Shown here in pieces: positions 1 to 4,730 of a DNA stretch of 8,991 bases (position 1 is its first letter; the number at the start of each line of letters is the position of its first letter). The translations under genes were made by a program, and so were the position numbers. This stretch comes from Propionivibrio sp. (GTDB lineage: Bacteria; Pseudomonadota; Gammaproteobacteria; Burkholderiales; Rhodocyclaceae), in assembly GCA_003249625.1 (NCBI GenBank), contig QKII01000089.1, positions 1-8,991 on the forward strand. The letters run 5' to 3'. The notes under the pieces are model-generated. The model was not told where the DNA came from. It was given only the letters and a program-made list of their open reading frames with translations, and did not search any database.

Positions 1-30
1 GTAATTTCTGTCCTGCAACCAAATCGCCTT

Positions 31-57
31 TTAGCACTCTTATCGTTAGAGTGCTAA
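31..57 (+). promoter_or_regulatory. CIRCE element (HrcA operator) upstream of rpoH
   Basis: The sequence reads TTAGCACTC, nine bases, then GAGTGCTAA. This is a perfect 9-bp inverted repeat identical to the CIRCE consensus bound by the heat-inducible repressor HrcA. HrcA normally represses groESL or dnaK operons and needs GroEL to stay active. Here the element spans the region from a candidate -35 (TTAGCA) to just short of a candidate -10 (TAACAT), so bound HrcA would block RNA polymerase. No other gene start is near, so the target is rpoH. The match is seen directly; that HrcA binds it is inferred from the consensus. Confidence 0.93.
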
Positions 58-60
58 CAT
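31..60 (+). promoter_or_regulatory. Candidate sigma-70 promoter of rpoH, overlapped by CIRCE
   Basis: TTAGCA at 31-36 (4 of 6 to TTGACA) and TAACAT at 55-60 (4 of 6 to TATAAT) are separated by 18 bases. Transcription would start near 67, giving a leader of about 30 bases to the ATG at 98. The hexamers are weak matches, but the position inside CIRCE fits a repressor-controlled promoter. Only 30 bases upstream are visible, so another promoter further left cannot be excluded. No sigma-32-type promoter was recognised. Confidence 0.45.
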
Positions 61-97
61 TCGTGCGTAGGTCATTTATTAGGAGGTGAACACCCAT

Positions 98-955
98 ATG
101 ACGCAAGCTCTGACTTTTCCGATGGTTACCGCAGTAGGCAATATCGACGCCTACATCGCTGCAGCGAAACGTTTCCCGATCCTGACAGAGGAGGAGGAGT
201 TCCGCCTGGCGACGCGCTTCCGTGAGGAGAATGATGTGGAAGCTGCGCGCCAACTGGTCCTTTCCCACCTGCGTTTGGTCATTTCTATCGCCCGTGGCTA
301 CCTCGGCTACGGACTACCACATGCCGACCTGATTCAGGAGGGCAATATCGGCCTGATGAAGGCGGTAAAGCGCTTCGACCCTAATCAAGGTGTACGGTTG
401 GTATCGTTTGCCATCCACTGGGTCAAGGCTGAGATTCACGAGTACGTCCTGCGCAACTGGCGCATGGTAAAGCTCGCCACCACCAAGGCTCAGCGCAAAC
501 TCTTCTTCAACCTGCGCAGCATGAAACCCGGTAGCGAGGCGCTGACGATGTCGCAGGTCGCAGAGGTCGCACACAAGCTGAACGTCAAGCCGGAAGAAGT
601 CGTCGAGATGGAAACTCGCCTGTCGGGCCACGACATCGCGCTCGAAGGAAACAACGACGATGAGGAAAGCTTCGCGCCGATCGCGTATCTGGACGACAGC
701 CGCAGCGAACCGACGCGCGTCCTCGAACGGCGCGCCCATGATCATTTGCAGAGCGATGGCTTGCAGACCGCCTTGTCCAACCTCGATGAGCGCAGCCGAC
801 GGATCGTTGAAGCGCGTTGGCTGACCGAAGACCCTGCTACGCTTCACGATCTGGCTGCGGAATTCGGAGTATCCGCCGAGCGTATCCGCCAGATTGAATC
901 CAAAGCAATGCAGAAGATGAAGACGCACCTGCTGCCACTGGTCGACGCAGGCTAA
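98..955 (+). CDS. rpoH: RNA polymerase heat-shock sigma factor RpoH (sigma-32)
   Basis: Group 3 sigma factor that directs RNA polymerase to chaperone and protease promoters after heat or protein-folding stress. The 285-residue product has region 2 at about residues 52-121, including DLIQEGNIGL (77-86) and the -10-binding segment to NWRMVK. The RpoH-specific box QRKLFFNLR is at 132-140, which separates it from RpoD and RpoS and is linked to RpoH turnover and control. Region 4 has a helix-turn-helix at about 249-274 (LHDLAAEFGVSAERIRQIES) for -35 recognition. Length is typical. I chose ATG 98 because AGGAGG (81-86) lies 11 bases upstream. The in-frame GTG at 86 overlaps that ribosome-binding site and is unlikely to be used. 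It is a single-gene unit between a CIRCE-controlled promoter and a terminator at 984-1014. The CIRCE suggests HrcA control of transcription in addition to the usual DnaK/FtsH control of the protein. Confidence 0.97.
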   Translation: MTQALTFPMVTAVGNIDAYIAAAKRFPILTEEEEFRLATRFREENDVEAARQLVLSHLRLVISIARGYLGYGLPHADLIQEGNIGLMKAVKRFDPNQGVRLVSFAIHWVKAEIHEYVLRNWRMVKLATTKAQRKLFFNLRSMKPGSEALTMSQVAEVAHKLNVKPEEVVEMETRLSGHDIALEGNNDDEESFAPIAYLDDSRSEPTRVLERRAHDHLQSDGLQTALSNLDERSRRIVEARWLTEDPATLHDLAAEFGVSAERIRQIESKAMQKMKTHLLPLVDAG

Positions 956-983
956 GACAGTACTCGACGCTCGTTTCGAGCAG

Positions 984-1014
984 GCCGTGCGGAAATTCCC
1001 GCGCGGCTTTTTTT
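984..1014 (+). terminator. Intrinsic terminator of rpoH
   Basis: A 9-bp stem GCCGTGCGG / CCGCGCGGC (one G-T pair) with a 6-base loop is followed by seven Ts. It begins 28 bases after the rpoH stop. A smaller hairpin, GCTCG-TTT-CGAGC at 969-981, lies just before it. The T run overlaps the TAA stop codon of the convergent dioxygenase gene at 1013-1015. On the minus strand the stem is not followed by Ts, so it is not an obvious terminator in that direction. Confidence 0.9.
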
Positions 1015-1813
1015 ATTCCGCTCGCGCAAACAGATAACCGTCAGCGGCCAAGGCGTCACCGCCCCTGCCACCATCTAGCGATTCTGCCCTGAACTCCGTA
1101 CCCGACGCGCCCAGCGACACGAACAATGGCAGGAAGTGCTCAGCCGTCGGGTGAGACGCACGCCCCCCCGGCGCTTGACGCTCCCAATCGAACAGCGCCT
1201 CTATCGCCGAATCGCCACCCTCCAGCAACTGAGCATGCACCCACTCCCGGAATGTGGGCGATTCGGGGATCGGTAGCGAGCCAGTAGCCTGCAAATGGTC
1301 GTTGTGATGATGGGCCATACGCCCCAGAGCGACCACGAGGATGCTTTCATCCGGTAGCGCAGCCAGCGCACGTCCCAGCGCGAAGTGATGCCGCGCGCAA
1401 CGCTCTGGCTGGACAGACAACTGAATCACGGGAAGGCCTGCACCGGGAAAGAGGGAGAGTAAAGGGGCCCACGCGCCATGATCCAGCCCGTGCGTAGCAT
1501 CAAGTCCGGCAGCGATGCCTGCGCCAGACAGCATTTTCTTTATACGAAGGGCCAGAGCCGGGTCACCTGGCGCGGGATAGCGGTGCGAACACAACTCGGC
1601 GGTTCCCTCGTCGAAATCGTGGATTGTCCCTGGCAGCTGTCCAGCGGAGAGCATCGGAAGCCGCGTCGTCCAGTGCGCCGAGACCATCAGGATGGCTGCC
1701 GGCCGAGGCAGACGCGGCGCGATCTGCCCCCAGCACGCCGATAGTTCATCACCGCCGACTGTGGCCGATGCCGAACCGTGCGACAGGAAAAGAACAGGCA
1801 TTCGGACCGACAT
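1013..1813 (-). CDS. LigB/DODA-type extradiol ring-cleavage dioxygenase family protein
   Basis: Member of the class III extradiol dioxygenase family that includes E. coli YgiD (4,5-DOPA extradiol dioxygenase) and plant DODA, cytoplasmic metal-dependent enzymes that open catechol rings with O2. The product is 266 residues, normal for the family. Family motifs in order are LSHGS (His12), SAHW (His47), GTIHDFDE (His65), THGLDHGAWAPL (108-118), RMAHHHNDH (165-173) and SHPTAEHFLPLFVSLGA (220-236). His12, His47, one histidine of the 168-170 run and His221 or His226 are the likely metal ligands, by analogy with YgiD. The segment ALGRMAHHHND departs from the usual GSG-x(3)-HNLR form, so the substrate may differ. 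The start has only a weak ribosome-binding site, and Met5 is an alternative. It lies 21 bases after gstA, consistent with one operon doxX-gstA-dioxygenase. The true substrate is unknown; a catechol-like compound is inferred. Confidence 0.88.
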   Translation of the reverse strand: MSVRMPVLFLSHGSASATVGGDELSACWGQIAPRLPRPAAILMVSAHWTTRLPMLSAGQLPGTIHDFDEGTAELCSHRYPAPGDPALALRIKKMLSGAGIAAGLDATHGLDHGAWAPLLSLFPGAGLPVIQLSVQPERCARHHFALGRALAALPDESILVVALGRMAHHHNDHLQATGSLPIPESPTFREWVHAQLLEGGDSAIEALFDWERQAPGGRASHPTAEHFLPLFVSLGASGTEFRAESLDGGRGGDALAADGYLFARAE

Positions 1814-1834
1814 CGGAACTCTGTACGGATTCGT

Positions 1835-2443
1835 TTAGAGCGCCGTTTCGGCCGCCAACGCTTCTTTGACTGCTGGTCGACTACCCACGCGCTCTTGGAA
1901 AGCCTCCAGAGAAGGCCATTTTGCAAGATCGACTCCGGTCCATTGGGTCCAGTTAAGGACAGTGAACAGGTAGCCGTCCGCCACGCTGAAACGATCCCCA
2001 AGCAGGTAATCGCTCTTCACGAGATGGGTCGCCACAAAGGCAAGCCGCGCCCCCAGCGTTTGCCGAGCGACGGCTTTGTAGTCCTCCGGAGCCTTCGGAT
2101 TGAACAACGGAGCGAAACCTTTGTGGATTTCCGAGTTAATGAACCCGAGCCACTCCTGCAAACGGTAGCGCTCAAGCGTACCTGAGCGAGGCGCCAAACC
2201 CGTTTCTGGCTTCAAGTCGGCAATGTACTGGACTATCGCCGGCCCCTCGGTCAACAGCGATCCATCATCAAGTTCGAGTACGGGCACATAGCCCTTCGGA
2301 TTGATTTTGGTGAAGTCGCTACCATCCTCGGACAACTCGCGGTTCTTCAGATCAACCTTGATCAGGTTGAGGTCGATCCCGGCCTCGCGCGAGGCGATGT
2401 GTGCAGAGAGCGAGCACGCACCGGGAGAGAAATATAGTTTCAT
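1835..2443 (-). CDS. gstA: Glutathione S-transferase, beta class
   Basis: Cytosolic enzyme that uses glutathione on electrophiles and peroxides. The 202-residue length is that of bacterial beta-class GSTs. The N-terminal thioredoxin fold (about 1-80) opens with MKLYFSPGACSLSAHI, with the beta-class active-site Cys10. NPKGYVPVL carries the cis-proline (Pro54), and LLTEGPAIVQYIAD (63-76) carries the glutathione gamma-glutamyl contacts Glu66 and the following small residue. His107 in SEIHKGF corresponds to the conserved His106 of E. coli GST. The C-terminal helical domain contains GDRFSVADGYLF (149-160), the conserved N-capping box. AGGA lies 7 bases before the start ATG. It sits between the DoxX gene (63 bases upstream) and the dioxygenase gene (21 bases downstream), which points to conjugation or reduction of quinones or ring-cleavage products. 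That role is inferred from context. Confidence 0.95.
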   Translation of the reverse strand: MKLYFSPGACSLSAHIASREAGIDLNLIKVDLKNRELSEDGSDFTKINPKGYVPVLELDDGSLLTEGPAIVQYIADLKPETGLAPRSGTLERYRLQEWLGFINSEIHKGFAPLFNPKAPEDYKAVARQTLGARLAFVATHLVKSDYLLGDRFSVADGYLFTVLNWTQWTGVDLAKWPSLEAFQERVGSRPAVKEALAAETAL

Positions 2444-2506
2444 GAGGTCATCCTGCCAGCTGATTAGTGAAGTGGTTGAGCTAACGAATTCCTAGAGGGA
2501 GTCCGT

Positions 2507-2953
2507 TCAGCGCGATGCATTCCTTGCACCGTCAAAGGCGAAGGCGCCAGCACCGAGCAGGCTTTGCGCAACAGCAGCGATGACCAAGTACACCGGGTAT
2601 TCCCAACCGCCCTTGGGGGCGCTGAAAACCCATCCGTTGCCGAAATGGACAGAAGCAGCACCGATCAGGATCGGCACCGACAACGCGGCGACCAGGCGCG
2701 TCCGGAAGCCGATGAGCAGCGCCAATCCTGCGAGGATTTCCGCCGGCGCAACAATGTAGGCCATGAAGCCGGGGAAACCTACCGACGCAAAAAAGGCGGC
2801 AGTTCCGGGCAAGGTGAAAACAAAAACCTTGAGTGCACCGTGTGCGAGGAACATAGCACCGAGCGCAACGCGCAGCAGAGCAACACCGTAATCCGTGGCG
2901 GAATACGCTGAGGAACGGGCAGTGACGGCAGTGTTGGCGGTGAGAGTGGTCAT
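2507..2953 (-). CDS. DoxX-family integral membrane protein
   Basis: Small inner-membrane protein of the DoxX/YphA/YqjF type, 148 residues. After a polar N-terminus of about 20 residues there are four probable membrane helices at about 22-41, 62-82, 86-104 and 119-140. Family features include LLRVALGAMFLAHGALKV, AYIVAPAEILAGLALLIGF with the conserved Pro-Ala-Glu, and the loop FGNGWVFSAPKGGWEYP before the last helix. The biochemical function of the family is unsettled; members are linked to thiosulfate:quinone oxidoreduction and to quinone or electrophile resistance. In Bacillus subtilis, CatD (DoxX family) is encoded with the ring-cleaving dioxygenase CatE, a parallel to the dioxygenase two genes downstream here. 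GGAG lies 6 bases upstream of the ATG. It is the first gene of the minus-strand operon and is divergent from the LysR gene. Confidence 0.93.
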   Translation of the reverse strand: MTTLTANTAVTARSSAYSATDYGVALLRVALGAMFLAHGALKVFVFTLPGTAAFFASVGFPGFMAYIVAPAEILAGLALLIGFRTRLVAALSVPILIGAASVHFGNGWVFSAPKGGWEYPVYLVIAAVAQSLLGAGAFAFDGARNASR

Positions 2954-3092
2954 GTAAGTCTCCAGAGTGAAAGGGGTCTATCGATGATTTGCGGCAGTCA
3001 AGCGACTGACGTTGATGCGAACTATAATTAACCCCAAGGCAGGGATAAACCGCTGACAAGATTATTTTCTATTGCTAATTTCGGGATAATTA
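2954..3092. promoter_or_regulatory. Divergent control region between the DoxX operon and the LysR gene
   Basis: The 139 bases between two divergent starts are the natural place for LysR binding. On the plus strand TATAAT at 3023-3028 is a perfect -10 for the lysR gene but lacks a convincing -35. On the minus strand TATAGT (3026 down to 3021) is a -10-like hexamer with a weak TTTATC -35 at 3049-3044 and 17-base spacing. The two therefore overlap. An inverted repeat, CAGTC-AAGC-GACTG, lies at 2995-3008, downstream of the inferred DoxX start point and upstream of the inferred lysR -10. Whether it is the LysR site is not shown; a clear T-N11-A box could not be singled out. Confidence 0.45.
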
Positions 3093-3998
3093 ATGGATCG
3101 ATTCGACGCCATGCGGGTCTTCTGCACCGTCATTGAGGCCGGCAGTTTTGTTGCGGCAGCGGACCGCCTCGGACAATCAACGACTGCTGTTTCGCGCCTC
3201 GTCGCTCAACTCGAAGCGCATCTCAACGTCCGCCTGCTCAACCGCACGACCCGCCGGATGCAGCCGACTACGGAAGGCTTCGCCTATTTCGAGCGCTGTA
3301 CGCAGTTGCTCGCCGACCTCGAAGAAGCGGAAGCCGGCATCTCTGGCGAAGCCCGCCGCCCACGGGGACGTCTGCGGCTGACAGCACCTATCGCGCTGGC
3401 CACACTGCTCCTCGCCCCGGCCTTCGCCGCTTTTTCGCGGCAATACCCTGATATCACGCTCGACATCCAGCTCTCGGACAATGTCGCCGATTTCGTCGAT
3501 GAAGGACTCGATCTGGCCATCCGCGTGGGCCGCGTCGGCAGCGACAACCTCGTTGCGCGCCACGTCGCTGACACCACACTGTTGATCGCCGCCTCGCCCG
3601 ACTATCTTCAGATCGCGGGAACGCCCAAACACCCGGAACAGCTGACGCGGCATGCCTGTTTTACCTACACATATTCGGCAACCGGAAACCAGTGGCAATT
3701 TGAAGGGGCTGAAGGAACATTGGAGAACGTCCGCATCGGCGGTCCGATCAATGCCAACAACGGCGTACTGCTTGCCGAAATGGCAGCAGCCGGCGGTGGC
3801 ATCGTACTGGCACCGTCCTTCATCCTGGAACCGCTAATTGCATCCGGAAGACTACAGCGGCTGCTTCCCGACTGGCGTCTGCGCCAATTGCCAATCCACG
3901 TGGTTTACCCGACGCGTCGACACTTATCGGCGAAAGTACAGGCGATGGCCTCCTTCCTCGCTGACTGGTTTGCCCGTCATCCGGCGCCACAGGCCTGA
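3093..3998 (+). CDS. LysR-family transcriptional regulator (CrgA-like)
   Basis: DNA-binding regulator of 301 residues, the usual family length. The N-terminal winged helix-turn-helix covers about 1-60 (MDRFDAMRVFCTVIEAGSF, then AAADRLGQSTTAVSRLVAQLE). A linker helix with EEAEAGISGEARRPRGRLRL leads to the type-2 periplasmic-binding-like effector domain from about residue 90 to 298. Recognisable parts of that domain are LAPAFAAFSRQYPDITLDIQLSD, VDEGLDLAIRVG and AAAGGGIVLAPSFI. The sequence style is that of the large CrgA/AaeR-like subgroup, whose members often sit beside GST, DoxX, pirin or oxidoreductase genes and respond to aromatic or quinone-like compounds. The ribosome-binding site is weak (CGGGA). 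It likely controls the divergent doxX-gstA-dioxygenase operon and itself; the effector is unknown. Confidence 0.94.
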   Translation: MDRFDAMRVFCTVIEAGSFVAAADRLGQSTTAVSRLVAQLEAHLNVRLLNRTTRRMQPTTEGFAYFERCTQLLADLEEAEAGISGEARRPRGRLRLTAPIALATLLLAPAFAAFSRQYPDITLDIQLSDNVADFVDEGLDLAIRVGRVGSDNLVARHVADTTLLIAASPDYLQIAGTPKHPEQLTRHACFTYTYSATGNQWQFEGAEGTLENVRIGGPINANNGVLLAEMAAAGGGIVLAPSFILEPLIASGRLQRLLPDWRLRQLPIHVVYPTRRHLSAKVQAMASFLADWFARHPAPQA

Positions 3999-4102
3999 CA
4001 CACGACAAAGCAGGGTATAAGCCGGCCACGAAAGATTGGAGGATAATCGCTTTTTTCCTTCGAGCGGATCGCTCGCCCCCCAAACCTGAAAAGGAGTCAG
4101 TC
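3999..4102 (+). promoter_or_regulatory. Upstream region of the YhcH-family gene, with a short palindrome
   Basis: A perfect hairpin-forming palindrome, CGAGCG-GAT-CGCTCG, lies at 4061-4075. It is followed by six Cs rather than Ts, so it is not an intrinsic terminator for lysR. It is either an operator or an mRNA hairpin 15 bases before the ribosome-binding site AAGGAG (4091-4096). Candidate promoter parts are CTGACA at 3995-4000 with TATAAG at 4016-4021 (15-base spacing, too short) and GATAAT at 4042-4047 without a -35. I cannot choose between them. No terminator for lysR is visible. Confidence 0.35.
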
Positions 4103-4576
4103 ATGATAGTTGGTCGCATCGCCGACGTTGCGAAACAAAAAAATGCACTACCGGCCGCCATCGTTCGCGCCCTTGAAGCGCTACAGAAAGTCGATCTTGG
4201 AAAAGCGGAGCCGGGCCGCTACGAGATCGAAGGCGACAAGCTGTTCTATCTCGTCCAGGACGTCGAACTGCGCACGATGGAAGAAAGCCGCGCCGAGGCG
4301 CACCACCAGTACGCGGACATTCAGGTCCCGTTCAGCACCAACGAGCGTTACGGCTTCGCCTTGCCGCAAGACCTCGCACCGAGCGACGACCAGCTAAAGG
4401 AAAAAGATCTCGCCTTCTACCCGACGCCGGTCGGCGAAAGCTTCATCGACACCGCACCGGGAACTTACCTGGTGTTCATGCCGAAGGAACTTCATCGCCC
4501 CTGCTTGGCCATCGCCGGCAAGGAAACGATCCGCAAGGCGGTCGTGAAAGTACATGCCAGCCTGCTCGGCATGTAA
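4103..4576 (+). CDS. YhcH/YjgK/YiaL family protein (TabA/EbgC-like cupin, DUF386)
   Basis: Small cytoplasmic beta-barrel (cupin-like) protein of 157 residues, the normal length for the YhcH/YjgK/YiaL family, which also includes the EbgC subunit of evolved beta-galactosidase and TabA. The conserved metal-site motifs are present: EAHHQYADIQ (65-74, with Glu65, His67 and Asp72), VFMPKELHRP (124-133, with His131) and the C-terminal KAVVKVHASLL (145-155). Family members are typically encoded in sugar-acid, sialic acid or pentose catabolic operons, and an anomerase-like sugar-processing role has been suggested for some. The exact reaction here is unknown. AAGGAG is 6 bases before the ATG. It is bounded by its own terminator (4601-4629), so it is probably transcribed separately from the kinase-isomerase genes that follow, although the theme (sugar metabolism) is shared. 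Confidence 0.92.
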   Translation: MIVGRIADVAKQKNALPAAIVRALEALQKVDLGKAEPGRYEIEGDKLFYLVQDVELRTMEESRAEAHHQYADIQVPFSTNERYGFALPQDLAPSDDQLKEKDLAFYPTPVGESFIDTAPGTYLVFMPKELHRPCLAIAGKETIRKAVVKVHASLLGM

Positions 4577-4600
4577 TTCCGATTCGGCACTGCCACACCC

Positions 4601-4629
4601 AAAGCCTCCCGCCCATGGGAGGCTTTTTT
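4601..4629 (+). terminator. Intrinsic terminator after the YhcH-family gene
   Basis: A perfect stem AAAGCCTCCC / GGGAGGCTTT with the 6-base loop GCCCAT is followed by a run of Ts (4624-4629). It lies 24 bases after the stop and separates this gene from the downstream kinase promoter. Confidence 0.93.
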
Positions 4630-4664
4630 GTTTCCACGCACCGCACATCACTCACTCCTCGATC

Positions 4665-4693
4665 TTGAAATGAGGAGAGGTATTCGATATATT
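4665..4693 (+). promoter_or_regulatory. Sigma-70 promoter of the kinase-isomerase operon
   Basis: TTGAAA at 4665-4670 (5 of 6) and TATATT at 4688-4693 (5 of 6) have the optimal 17-base spacing. Transcription would start near 4700, about 30 bases before the kinase ATG at 4731. This is the best-looking promoter in the window, and it is positioned so that the palindrome at 4692-4711 covers its start point. Confidence 0.75.
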
Positions 4694-4711
4694 GCTAACT
4701 CGAATTAGCAA
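4692..4711 (+). promoter_or_regulatory. Palindromic operator at the kinase promoter start site
   Basis: TTGCTAACTCGAATTAGCAA is a 20-bp palindrome with 18 of 20 positions symmetric; only the C at 4699 and the A at 4704 break it. It overlaps the last bases of the -10 and the predicted transcription start, the classic position of a repressor operator. The spacing of AA and TT around the central CG is two bases, not the single base usual for GalR/LacI-type sites, so I do not assign a repressor family. No second copy was found in the window, and no candidate repressor gene is adjacent apart from the LysR gene. Confidence 0.7.
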
Positions 4712-4730
4712 ACATAAAACCGGGGCAAAC

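Noticed and set aside
86..97. GTG at 86 as the start of rpoH (four extra residues).
   Set aside because: It overlaps the AGGAGG ribosome-binding site at 81-86, which is correctly spaced only for the ATG at 98.
2532..3059. Open frame of 175 codons on the minus strand overlapping the DoxX gene in another frame.
   Set aside because: It is rich in Cys, Arg and His, typical of an out-of-frame reading, and it extends into the promoter region. The 2507-2953 frame gives a clean four-helix DoxX protein.
3072..3091. TTGCTAA just before the LysR gene, matching the left half of the kinase operator.
   Set aside because: The right half-site at the required spacing is absent (GATAATT instead of TTAGCAA), so a chance match is more likely.
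4061..4080. Palindrome at 4061-4075 as the terminator of the LysR gene.
   Set aside because: It is followed by Cs, not Ts, on the plus strand, and the T run at 4051-4056 precedes it instead.
4692..4711. Assigning the palindrome to a LacI/GalR-type repressor because of its central CG.
   Set aside because: Two bases rather than one separate the CG from the flanking AA and TT, unlike the usual core, and no LacI-type gene is in the window.
4692..4730. TTG at 4692 as the start of the kinase (13 extra residues).
   Set aside because: It lies inside the palindrome, before the predicted transcript start near 4700, and has no ribosome-binding site. FGGY kinases begin close to the phosphate-binding motif, as the ATG at 4731 gives.
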